Positions 7,218-13,870 of a DNA stretch of 21,408 bases are shown in pieces. Where the stretch lies: contig CAKPFM010000015.1 in the NCBI GenBank assembly GCA_934153945.1, positions 1-21,408 of the forward strand, in the 5' to 3' direction. Position 1 is the stretch's first letter, and each line of letters starts with the position of its first letter. The notes under the pieces are model-generated. The model made no database searches. It saw nothing but the letters and a program-made list of their open reading frames with translations, and had not been told where the DNA came from. Source of the stretch: an uncultured Bacilli bacterium. GTDB lineage: Bacteria > Bacillota_I > Bacilli_A > RF39 > UBA660. The translations under genes were made by a program, and so were the position numbers.

Positions 7218-7247
7218 ATGTGGAGATGGCTTTTTAGATGGTTATAA
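7218..7247 (+). CDS. Nine-residue Trp/Arg-rich peptide MWRWLFRWL
   Basis: ATG TGG AGA TGG CTT TTT AGA TGG TTA TAA encodes MWRWLFRWL, with three Trp, two Arg and only hydrophobic residues otherwise. What makes it credible is the context. AGAAAGGAAGTG (7201-7212) matches the 16S anti-SD complement AGAAAGGAGGTG at 11 of 12 positions with proper spacing. A near-consensus promoter lies upstream and a perfect 11-bp terminator stem lies 22 bases downstream, with no other ORF between them. It could be a secreted or membrane-active cationic peptide, a signalling peptide, or an attenuator-type leader sensing Trp-tRNA or Arg-tRNA for the CPBP gene downstream. It is much too short for standard gene finders. 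No known family is recognised. Confidence 0.7.
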   Translation: MWRWLFRWL

Positions 7248-7268
7248 TTTAAACACAAAATAGTATTT

Positions 7269-7300
7269 ATAAAAGTTGATATAAATTCAACTTTTATTTT
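7269..7300 (+). terminator. Terminator of the nonapeptide transcript
   Basis: ATAAAAGTTGA (7269-7279) pairs perfectly with TCAACTTTTAT (7287-7297), an 11-bp stem with a 7-base loop and a short T run. It closes a transcript of about 135 bases. Confidence 0.85.
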
Positions 7301-7360
7301 GTAAAAAATGCATAATATGTCAAATTTATGTAAACAAAATTAAAACACTAAGTAAACCTT

Positions 7361-7366
7361 TATAAT
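7361..7366 (+). promoter_or_regulatory. Likely -10 box for the CPBP-family gene
   Basis: A perfect TATAAT lies 30 bases before the ATG, but no good -35 is visible 16-18 bases upstream. A second candidate, TGTTATACT (7370-7378), would start transcription on top of the ribosome binding site and is less likely. Confidence 0.5.
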
Positions 7367-7396
7367 CTGTGTTATACTTTAATTAGGAGGTATTAT

Positions 7397-8098
7397 ATGA
7401 ATAATGAAAATAAAAAAACACTTTTAAAAACAATATTAATTTTTATTTTATATATATTTTATACAAATATAGCAACTAAAATATTTTCAATTTTTGGTAT
7501 AACAAATGATATAACTATTATGTTTAGTGCTGATATTCTATTTTTAATAATAATTGTAAGTATTTACTTTAAAAAATTAAAACAAGATTTTATAGATTTT
7601 AATAAAAATTATGACTTAAAACAAAAAATATGGATAATTATAAAATATGTTGTTTTAATCTTTATAATAAATTTTTTAATGGGAATAATTACACAAATTT
7701 TAATTCCAAGTGAAGCTTTTAAAACTGATGCAAACGCTAATCAAATAGGTAATTTATTTGAATTATCAACTTTTTATACTTTATTTAAAACACTTATTTT
7801 TGCATCTTTTGCAGAAGAACTTTTATTTAGAGAATCAATTCATGAAGTTGTAAAAAATAAAAGAGCATTTGTCATAATAAGTGCTACTATATATACAGCA
7901 GTAAATATTATTTATAATATAAATGGAAATGGATATATATGGATAGATTTTATAGCTTATTTATTAGATTACCTTATATTGTCATATGCATATTTAAAAA
8001 ATAATAACAATATTTTTATTATAATACTAATTAAATTATTCTATAATATAATACCAACATTATTACTAATTCTACAAACAGTAGGGGTGTTCAAATGA
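7397..8098 (+). CDS. CPBP-family (Abi/CAAX protease-like) membrane protein with degenerate active site
   Basis: This 233-residue protein has about six to seven membrane helices. The first CPBP motif EExxxR is intact (E140, E141, R145 in FAEELLFRES). The second motif, normally FxxxH, reads YTAVN (166-170) and the third, normally HxxxN, reads KLFYN (213-217), so both expected catalytic histidines are missing. CPBP proteins include prenyl-protein endopeptidases and bacteriocin immunity proteins; here a non-enzymatic role is likely. AGGAGG precedes the ATG. The gene follows the nonapeptide unit and overlaps by 4 bases (ATGA) a 44-codon membrane peptide gene, so those two are almost certainly one operon. 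Confidence 0.82.
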   Translation: MNNENKKTLLKTILIFILYIFYTNIATKIFSIFGITNDITIMFSADILFLIIIVSIYFKKLKQDFIDFNKNYDLKQKIWIIIKYVVLIFIINFLMGIITQILIPSEAFKTDANANQIGNLFELSTFYTLFKTLIFASFAEELLFRESIHEVVKNKRAFVIISATIYTAVNIIYNINGNGYIWIDFIAYLLDYLILSYAYLKNNNNIFIIILIKLFYNIIPTLLLILQTVGVFK

Positions 8099-8229
8099 AA
8101 TTATTAGATATTTTAGCAATCGTACAAAAACCAACTGCGACACAAGAAAATTTTAATATTGGAATTATAGTAATAATAATAGTAATAATAGTTTTAATTG
8201 CTAGTACATTTTTCTTTAATAAAAAGTAG
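8095..8229 (+). CDS. 44-residue single-pass membrane peptide
   Basis: This short ORF begins inside the CPBP stop (ATGA). It encodes an amphipathic N-terminus (MKLLDILAIVQKPT), a polar stretch, and an uninterrupted Ile/Val-rich membrane helix (about 22-41) ending FFFNKK. The layout resembles a tail-anchored peptide, or the membrane part of a cell-wall sorting signal without an LPxTG motif. Translational coupling to the CPBP-like gene suggests the products act together, for example as a small membrane complex. No family is recognised. A terminator hairpin overlaps its stop codon. Confidence 0.7.
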   Translation: MKLLDILAIVQKPTATQENFNIGIIVIIIVIIVLIASTFFFNKK

Positions 8230-8245
8230 TTAAAACTTTTTTTTT
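8221..8245 (+). terminator. Weak terminator overlapping the stop of the 44-residue ORF
   Basis: AAAAAGT (8221-8227) pairs with ACTTTTT (8235-8241) around a 7-base loop, followed by TTTT. Only one pair is G-C, so read-through into obg is plausible. Confidence 0.5.
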
Positions 8246-8259
8246 GCCCAATTTTAGGT

Positions 8260-8265
8260 TATAAT
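8260..8265 (+). promoter_or_regulatory. Candidate -10 box upstream of obg
   Basis: A perfect TATAAT lies 22 bases before the obg start codon. The -35 region is only a T run (the end of the preceding terminator), so the promoter would rely on the -10 box. Confidence 0.5.
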
Positions 8266-8287
8266 ATTACTAGAAATGAGGGATATC

Positions 8288-9562
8288 ATGTTTATAGATG
8301 AAGTAACAGTAGAACTATATGCCGGTAATGGTGGAAATGGATGTATGGCATTTAGAAGAGAAAAATATATTCCGATGGGAGGACCTTACGGAGGAAATGG
8401 TGGTAAAGGATCAGACATCATTTTTGAAGTAGATGAAGGATTAAATACTTTAATCGATTTAAGATATAATAGAATAATAAAAGGTAATAAAGGCGCTAAT
8501 GGAGAAGGTAAAGCTAAAAATGGAAAAAACGCTGAAGATATTATTATTAAAGTCCCTCAAGGTACAGTCATAACTGACGTAGATACAAATCTTATAATAG
8601 CTGATTTAACTAAAAAGGGTGAAAAAGTTGTAGTAGCAAATGGTGGTAGAGGGGGAAGAGGAAATATAGCTTTCGCAACTCGTACTAATCCAGCTCCAAA
8701 CTTTGCCGAAAATGGAGAACCTGGAGAATATAAAAAAGTTCGTGTTGAATTAAAATTACTAGCAGATGTTGGACTAGTAGGACTTCCAAGTGTAGGAAAA
8801 AGTACTATAATATCACAAGTATCAGCAGCTAAACCTAAAATAGCAGCTTACCACTTTACAACACTAACACCAAATTTAGGAGTTGTAAAAGTAGATAGTA
8901 GGTCATTTGTAATAGCTGATTTACCTGGATTAATAGAAAATGCTTCATTAGGTGAAGGTCTAGGAGATAGATTTTTAAAACATATTGAAAGAACAAGAGT
9001 AATTGCTCATGTAATAGATATGAGTGGTAGTGAAGGAAGATATCCATATGAAGACTATTTACTAATAAGAAAAGAATTAGGTAATTTTAATAAATCAATA
9101 TTAGAAAAACCAGAAATAATAATAGCTAATAAAATGGATATTGAAGGATCAAAAGAAAATTTAAAAGAATTTAAAGAAAAAGTAACAGATAAAAAAATAT
9201 TTGAAGTAAAAGCTATAACAAATGAAGGATTACATGATGTTTTAGTAGAACTAGCTAATATGTTAGATAAAATAGAAAGAAAACCACTATATGAAGAAAC
9301 AAAATTTGAAAGTCATATATTATATACATTTAAAAAAGAAAAACCATTTACAATAACTAAAGAAGGAAATACTTGGGTAGTAACTGGTAAAGAAGTAGAA
9401 AGACTATTAAAAATGACTAAATTTTCTACTGATGAAGCAGTTACAAGATTTACAAATAAATTAAGAAAAATGGGAATAGATGACAAATTAAAAGAAATGG
9501 GTGCAGAGGACGGAGATAATGTACGAATATTAGATCTAGAATTTGACTATAAAGATTTTTAG
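8288..9562 (+). CDS. obg: Obg family GTPase
   Basis: This 424-residue protein has the full Obg layout. A glycine-rich N-terminal fold (FIDEVTVELYAGNGGNG, REKYIPMGGPYGGNGGKG) is followed by the GTPase domain with G1 GLPSVGKST, G3 DLPG and G4 NKMD, then a C-terminal OCT domain. Obg is an essential ribosome-associated GTPase involved in 50S assembly and stress control. An upstream in-frame ATG at 8276 is rejected: GAGG (8279-8282) lies properly before the ATG at 8288, and family members begin MFIDE/MFVDQ. In B. subtilis obg follows rpmA and spo0B; here the accessory insert lies between. fmt starts 10 bases after its stop. Confidence 0.97.
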   Translation: MFIDEVTVELYAGNGGNGCMAFRREKYIPMGGPYGGNGGKGSDIIFEVDEGLNTLIDLRYNRIIKGNKGANGEGKAKNGKNAEDIIIKVPQGTVITDVDTNLIIADLTKKGEKVVVANGGRGGRGNIAFATRTNPAPNFAENGEPGEYKKVRVELKLLADVGLVGLPSVGKSTIISQVSAAKPKIAAYHFTTLTPNLGVVKVDSRSFVIADLPGLIENASLGEGLGDRFLKHIERTRVIAHVIDMSGSEGRYPYEDYLLIRKELGNFNKSILEKPEIIIANKMDIEGSKENLKEFKEKVTDKKIFEVKAITNEGLHDVLVELANMLDKIERKPLYEETKFESHILYTFKKEKPFTITKEGNTWVVTGKEVERLLKMTKFSTDEAVTRFTNKLRKMGIDDKLKEMGAEDGDNVRILDLEFDYKDF

Positions 9563-9572
9563 GAGGAATACT

Positions 9573-10556
9573 ATGGATTTTGAACAAGATTTAAATATAG
9601 AAGAAGTTAATGTAAAAAAAGATGTTAGTATAGTATTTATGGGAACGCCAGATTTTGCTGTTCCAGTATTAGAAGGATTAATAGAAAACTATAAAGTAAA
9701 AGCTGTAGTAACTCAACCAGATAAACCAGTAGGAAGAAATGGAATAATAAAAAAATCTCCAATAAAAGAACTAGCTGAAAAAAATATGATACTAGTTTTA
9801 CAACCAGAAAAACTAAAAGATGAATGGCAATTAGTAACTGATTTAAGACCAACTTTAATAGTAACATGTGCATATGGACAACTAGTTCCAAGAGAAATAC
9901 TAGTATATCCAGAATATGGATGTATAAATGTACATGCTTCATTACTTCCAAAATTAAGAGGTGGAGCTCCAATACATCGAGCAATTATGGAGGGATATAA
10001 AGAGACTGGTATTACAATAATGCATATGAATCCTAGACTAGATGAAGGAGATATTATAGCTGAGTCTAGTATAGAAATAGAAGAAAATGATACTGCATCG
10101 ACTCTACATGATAAATTAAGTGTATTAGGTAAAAATCTATTACTAGAAACTTTACCTAGTATAATAAATGGAACAGCTCCAAGAATAGAACAAGATAGTG
10201 AAGAGGCAACATATGCATTTAATATATCAAAAGAAGATGAAAAAATCGATTTTAGTAAAACTAAAAGACAAATATATAATAAAGTAAGAGGATTAAATTC
10301 ATGGCCTGGAGCATATGCATTATTAAAAGGAAAAAGAATAAAAATATATGCATGTAAAATAAGTGATAATTCATATTCAAACAAATTTGATGGAGAAATA
10401 GTAGCGCTTTATAAGGACGGAATAGGTGTTAAAGTATCAAATGGAGAAATAATTATTACAGAATTACAATTAGAAGGAAAGAAAAAAATGTCTTCTATGG
10501 AATTTTTAAATGGCTTACAAGATAAAGAGGCATTAATTGGTGAAATTCTAGAATAA
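9573..10556 (+). CDS. fmt: Methionyl-tRNA formyltransferase
   Basis: This 327-residue protein transfers a formyl group from 10-formyl-tetrahydrofolate to Met-tRNAfMet for initiation. Motifs are IVFMGTPDFAVPVLEGL near the N-terminus and the catalytic N119-x-H121 in CINVHASLLPKLRGGAPIHRAI, with D157 in LDEGD. The C-terminal tRNA-binding domain follows. Start choice: AGGAGGAA (9561-9568) points to the ATG at 9573, not the in-frame ATG at 9543 inside obg. This leaves about 17 acidic or basic residues before the usual first strand, an unusual N-terminal extension for the family. No promoter separates it from obg. Confidence 0.96.
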   Translation: MDFEQDLNIEEVNVKKDVSIVFMGTPDFAVPVLEGLIENYKVKAVVTQPDKPVGRNGIIKKSPIKELAEKNMILVLQPEKLKDEWQLVTDLRPTLIVTCAYGQLVPREILVYPEYGCINVHASLLPKLRGGAPIHRAIMEGYKETGITIMHMNPRLDEGDIIAESSIEIEENDTASTLHDKLSVLGKNLLLETLPSIINGTAPRIEQDSEEATYAFNISKEDEKIDFSKTKRQIYNKVRGLNSWPGAYALLKGKRIKIYACKISDNSYSNKFDGEIVALYKDGIGVKVSNGEIIITELQLEGKKKMSSMEFLNGLQDKEALIGEILE

Positions 10557-10559
10557 ATA

Positions 10560-10587
10560 TTGCTTAAAATAGTAATATGTGTTAAAT
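10560..10587 (+). promoter_or_regulatory. Possible weak promoter of secG
   Basis: TTGCTT (10560-10565) and TTAAAT (10582-10587) with a 16-base spacer lie in the short fmt-secG gap. Both boxes are imperfect, and read-through from fmt is equally possible. Confidence 0.35.
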
Positions 10588-10605
10588 TATTAAAAGGAGG
10601 CTTTT

Positions 10606-10818
10606 ATGAAAGTAATATTAATAATTGTATCAATCCTATTAATAGCAGTTGTACTTCTTCAAGCTGGAAAAGCAGAAAGTGCACAATCAGCATTAATGGG
10701 TGGTAATGATAGTTTATTTAAAAATAGAAAAGAAAGAGGAGGAGAACTTTTTATAACAAGATTAACATTTTGTTTAGGAGCTATCTTCATTGTTATAAGT
10801 TTAATAATGGGATTTTAA
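10606..10818 (+). CDS. secG: Preprotein translocase subunit SecG
   Basis: The 70-residue protein has two membrane helices (about 2-18 and 50-69) joined by a cytoplasmic loop containing AESAQSALMGGNDSLF, the conserved SecG segment. It associates with SecYE to aid protein export. AAAGGAGG precedes the ATG. A small terminator hairpin overlaps its stop. Confidence 0.95.
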   Translation: MKVILIIVSILLIAVVLLQAGKAESAQSALMGGNDSLFKNRKERGGELFITRLTFCLGAIFIVISLIMGF

Positions 10819-10826
10819 TCCTTTTT
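10810..10826 (+). terminator. Small terminator overlapping the secG stop codon
   Basis: GGAT (10810-10813) pairs with ATCC (10818-10821) around TTTA, followed by TTTTT and further T-rich sequence. The 4-bp stem is short, so it is probably leaky. Confidence 0.5.
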
Positions 10827-10850
10827 CTTTTAGTATAGAAGGGTAATAAT

Positions 10851-11249
10851 ATGGAACAAAATAGAAGTGAATTAAGAAAAAAAATAATGACAATTTTATA
10901 TCAAATAAATGTATATAAATCAAATAAAATGGAATATAATGTAGACGATATTTTAAAAGAAGTACTAGAAATAGACAATGAATTTGTAAAAGAAGTAGTA
11001 TATGGAGTAATTACATATCAAAATGATATAAATACTTTAGCTAATAAATACTTAGATGGATGGACTATAGATAGATTAGGAAATACTGATAAAGCAATTC
11101 TACAAATGGCTATTTATGAACTTATGTATACAGAAACACCAGATATTGTTTGTATAAATGAAGCTATAGAACTTGCTAAAACATATAGTGATGATGATGT
11201 AAGAAAAATGATAAATGCTGTATTAGATAAGGTATATCATAATAAATAA
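10851..11249 (+). CDS. nusB: Transcription antitermination factor NusB
   Basis: This 132-residue all-helical protein carries the NusB C-terminal signature: RLGNTDKAILQMAIYELMY, then PDIVCINEAIELAKTYSDDDVRKMINAVLDKV. NusB binds boxA RNA with NusE (S10) and supports rRNA antitermination. The upstream SD (AAGGGTAA) is weak. Its stop shares one base with the xseA start (TAATG). The nusB-xseA-xseB order is common in Bacillota. Confidence 0.96.
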   Translation: MEQNRSELRKKIMTILYQINVYKSNKMEYNVDDILKEVLEIDNEFVKEVVYGVITYQNDINTLANKYLDGWTIDRLGNTDKAILQMAIYELMYTETPDIVCINEAIELAKTYSDDDVRKMINAVLDKVYHNK

Positions 11250-12511
11250 TGAAAGATTATTTAACAGTAACCGCACTAACAAAATACTTAAAATATAAAT
11301 TTGATAGTGATGAAAATTTAAGAAAAGTATATATAAAGGGTGAAATTTCTAACTATAAATTACATACAACAGGTCATTTATACTTTTCAATAAAGGATGA
11401 AAACAGCATCATAAAAGCTATAATGTTTTCTTCAAATGCAAAAAAATTAACATTTGAACCAAAAGAAGGTATGAAGGTATTAGTAACTGGAACTGTAAGT
11501 GTATATCCAGCTACTGGAAGTTATCAAATATATGTTGAAGCACTTGAGGAAGATGGAATAGGTAATTTATATATTGAATTTGAAAAATTAAAAGCAAAAC
11601 TAGCTAGTGAAGGATTATTTGATCCAAAATATAAAAAAACAATACCAGAATTTCCTATGAATATAGGTATTGTAACAGCTTCTACAGGGGCAGCAATAAG
11701 AGATATTTTATCAACTATAAAAAGAAGATATCCAATATGTAAAACTTATCTTTTTCCATGTCTTGTACAAGGGGAATTTGCCAGTGCTGATATTGTAAGC
11801 AAAATAAAAGAGGCAAATAACTATGATTTAGATGTTTTAATAGTAGGTAGAGGTGGAGGATCATTTGAAGATTTAAATTGCTTTAATGATGAACAAGTAG
11901 CAAGAACAATTTTTGAAAGTAAAATACCTATAATTAGTGCTGTAGGTCATGAAGTAGATTTTACAATAGCCGATTTTGTTGCTGATTTAAGGGCACCAAC
12001 TCCTACGGGAGCAGCAGAAATGGCTGTACCAAATATAGTTGATCTACAAAATAGTATAAATCAATATAAAATAAGATTAAATGAATCAATATATAAAACT
12101 ATAAATTTAAAAAAATTATATTTAGATAGTATTAAAAATTCATATATAATAAAAAATCCTCTTCTAATGTATCAAAATGTAATACAAAAGGTTGAAACCA
12201 TAACAGATAAATTAAATACTATAATGTTAAAAAAAATAAATATAGAAAAAATTAATTTAGAAAATATGAAAAATAATTATATAATAAAAAATCCTAATGT
12301 ATTATATATAGATAAACAAAAGGAATTAGGCAATGTTATAGCTAAATTAAATTTATTAAATCCACTTAATATACTAGATAGAGGATATAATATAACTTAT
12401 AAAGATAATCATGTTGTAACAAGTATAAAAGAAATAAAGGAAAATGATAACCTAAATATAAAGATGAAAGATGGTAATTTAAAAGTTACCGTAAATGAGG
12501 TAATAAAATGA
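11249..12511 (+). CDS. xseA: Exodeoxyribonuclease VII large subunit
   Basis: This 420-residue protein has an N-terminal OB-fold (about 3-100, with VYIKGEISNYKLHTTGHLYFSIKD). The catalytic core follows, with GIVTASTGAAIRDIL, DVLIVGRGGGSFEDLNCFNDE and PIISAVGHEVDFTIADFVADLRAPTPTGAAE in sequence order. A long helical region holds two imperfect copies of a Y-I-I-K-N-P motif, before the C-terminal DRGYNITYKD segment. With XseB it degrades single-stranded DNA to acid-soluble oligonucleotides. It overlaps nusB by 1 base and xseB by 4. Confidence 0.97.
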   Translation: MKDYLTVTALTKYLKYKFDSDENLRKVYIKGEISNYKLHTTGHLYFSIKDENSIIKAIMFSSNAKKLTFEPKEGMKVLVTGTVSVYPATGSYQIYVEALEEDGIGNLYIEFEKLKAKLASEGLFDPKYKKTIPEFPMNIGIVTASTGAAIRDILSTIKRRYPICKTYLFPCLVQGEFASADIVSKIKEANNYDLDVLIVGRGGGSFEDLNCFNDEQVARTIFESKIPIISAVGHEVDFTIADFVADLRAPTPTGAAEMAVPNIVDLQNSINQYKIRLNESIYKTINLKKLYLDSIKNSYIIKNPLLMYQNVIQKVETITDKLNTIMLKKINIEKINLENMKNNYIIKNPNVLYIDKQKELGNVIAKLNLLNPLNILDRGYNITYKDNHVVTSIKEIKENDNLNIKMKDGNLKVTVNEVIK

Positions 12512-12717
12512 AATTTGGAGATAAAGTAAAAGAATTAGAAAGTATTATAAATGAATTAGAAAATGGCGAAATTGACTTAGAAGAATCAATTGAAAAATAT
12601 ACTAAAGCAATGAAATTAGTAAAAGAATGTGATGAGCAATTAAAAAATATTGAAGAACAAGTAAATAAAATGATTGTTGACAATAAAGAAGTAGATTTTG
12701 AAATACCAGAGAACTAA
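12508..12717 (+). CDS. xseB: Exodeoxyribonuclease VII small subunit
   Basis: This 69-residue helical-hairpin protein has the signature LESIINELENGEIDLEESIEKYTKAMKLVKECDEQL. Several XseB copies coat the helical region of XseA. The start codon lies in the xseA stop (ATGA), so the subunits are translationally coupled. A terminator starts 4 bases after the stop. Confidence 0.96.
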   Translation: MKFGDKVKELESIINELENGEIDLEESIEKYTKAMKLVKECDEQLKNIEEQVNKMIVDNKEVDFEIPEN

Positions 12718-12720
12718 TAT

Positions 12721-12752
12721 GAGGATGATAAAATCCTCTTTTTTTATTTTTT
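12721..12752 (+). terminator. Terminator of the nusB-xseA-xseB unit
   Basis: GAGGAT (12721-12726) pairs with ATCCTC (12733-12738) around GATAAA, followed by a long T-rich tail. This is one of the clearest terminators in the window. Confidence 0.9.
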
Positions 12753-12764
12753 ATGAATATAGCA

Positions 12765-12793
12765 TTGGCAAACAAATGTTTATTTGATATAAT
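12765..12793 (+). promoter_or_regulatory. Promoter with candidate operator for the RhuM/Fic gene
   Basis: TTGGCA (12765-12770), a 17-base spacer and TATAAT (12788-12793) with a TGA extended -10. The spacer is almost wholly occupied by an imperfect palindrome (12769-12786; 14 of 18 positions symmetric), which could bind a repressor such as the gene's own N-terminal domain. Transcription would start near 12800. Confidence 0.8.
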
Positions 12794-12872
12794 GATATTG
12801 ATAAAATTGGAACTTGAAATCTTACTATTATAGATATTGAATAGAAACAATAGAATAGTAGGAGAAAAGAAA

Positions 12873-13814
12873 ATGAATAATGAAATAATAATATTTAAAA
12901 ATCAAGATGTTAAATTAGAAGTAAATATGAAAGATGAAACTGTTTGGCTAAATGCAGAACAAATGTCGAAATTATTTGGGAGAGATTCTAAAACAATTAG
13001 AAAACATATTAATAATGCATTGCAAGAAGAATGTAATAATTCAACTGTCGCAAAATTTGCGACAGTTCAAAAGGAAGGTAGTAAGAATGTTACTAGAAAT
13101 ATCGAGTATTATAATTTAGATGTAATTATTAGTGTTGGTTATCGTGTTAAGAGTCAAAATGGTGTTATTTTTAGAAAATGGGCCAATCAAATTTTAAAAG
13201 ATTATATGCTAAAAGGATATGCAATTAATCAAAAACGATTAGAATACTTAGAAAAAACTGTCAAATTAATAGACATTGCAGGTAGAATTGATCAAAAATT
13301 AGATGGGGATGAAGCACAAGGCATAATTAAAGTAATAAATAATTATTCAAATGCTTTAAATTTGTTAGATAATTATGATCATAGAACTGTTTCAAAACCA
13401 ATTGGAACTCAAACTAAAAAACAAATAAAATATGAAGATTGTATAAATGTTATTAACAAATTAAAATTTAATAATAATAGTAATTTATTTGCTCTAGAAA
13501 GAGATAAAGGATTAAAATCAATTATAGGTAACTTGTATCAATCATTTGATGGTAAAGATGTATATAAATCTATAGAAGAAAAAGCAGCTAACTTTTTATA
13601 TTTAATAACAAAAAACCATACTTTTATAGATGGTAATAAAAGAATAGCGGCAACTCTTTTTATATATTTTTTAGACTTTTATAATATTTTATATAAAGAC
13701 AATAAACAGGTAATTGATAATAATACATTAGTAGCTGTAACACTATTAATTGCTGAATCTGATCCAAAAGAAAAAGAAATCCTAATTGATTTAGTAATGA
13801 ATTTTTTAAATTAG
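12873..13814 (+). CDS. RhuM-type N-terminal domain fused to Fic/Doc domain
   Basis: This 313-residue protein has an N-terminal RhuM-like part (about 1-130) with helix-turn-helix-like VWLNAEQMSKLFGRDSKTI, then STVAKFATVQKEG and YYNLDVIISVGYRVKSQ. A C-terminal Fic/Doc domain (about 185-310) carries H249-T-F-I-D-G-N-K-R. That is the Doc-like form: the catalytic His is present but the second Gly of HxFxxGNGR is Lys. Fic/Doc proteins add AMP or phosphate to target proteins and often act as toxins. No separate antitoxin gene lies beside it. The ATG at 12873 is preferred over 12837 because AGGAGAAAAG lies just before it. It is a monocistronic accessory gene between housekeeping terminators. The target is unknown. 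Confidence 0.9.
   Translation: MNNEIIIFKNQDVKLEVNMKDETVWLNAEQMSKLFGRDSKTIRKHINNALQEECNNSTVAKFATVQKEGSKNVTRNIEYYNLDVIISVGYRVKSQNGVIFRKWANQILKDYMLKGYAINQKRLEYLEKTVKLIDIAGRIDQKLDGDEAQGIIKVINNYSNALNLLDNYDHRTVSKPIGTQTKKQIKYEDCINVINKLKFNNNSNLFALERDKGLKSIIGNLYQSFDGKDVYKSIEEKAANFLYLITKNHTFIDGNKRIAATLFIYFLDFYNILYKDNKQVIDNNTLVAVTLLIAESDPKEKEILIDLVMNFLN
13043..13067. repeat. 25-base near-perfect palindrome inside the RhuM/Fic gene
   Basis: The left arm AACTGTCGCAAA (13043-13054) and right arm TTTGCGACAGTT (13056-13067) are perfect reverse complements around one A. It encodes the TVAKFATV stretch of the RhuM domain (residues 57-65) using GTC, GCA and GCG codons that are unusual in this AT-rich DNA. Confidence 0.85.
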
Positions 13815-13824
13815 TTAAAATCAA

Positions 13825-13853
13825 TTGTAAAAAATATATAATTAATATATAAT
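13825..13853 (+). promoter_or_regulatory. Promoter region of the ABC transporter operon
   Basis: TTGTAA (13825-13830), a 17-base spacer and TATAAT (13848-13853). A second TATAAT at 13837-13842 would leave a longer leader. The downstream choice starts transcription almost on the ribosome binding site, so the exact -10 is uncertain. Confidence 0.6.
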
Positions 13854-13870
13854 TGTAATGAGGTGTTAAT

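Noticed and set aside
7218..7400. A firm call of the nonapeptide as a trp-type attenuator leader
   Set aside because: The downstream gene has its own -10 box and is not an amino-acid biosynthesis or transport gene, and the alternative pairing found is only 6 bp; kept only as an option.
8276..8290. Upstream in-frame ATG for obg at 8276 (and similarly 138, 9543, 12837 and 20652 for other genes)
   Set aside because: In each case a better-placed SD lies before the internal ATG, in several cases overlapping the longer ORF, and the shorter protein fits family starts where known.
9713..10384. A 223-codon open frame on the minus strand opposite fmt, and other minus-strand frames opposite mreC, obg and the ABC genes
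   Set aside because: They lie fully inside well-supported + strand genes, have biased low-complexity composition, and lack SD or promoter signals.
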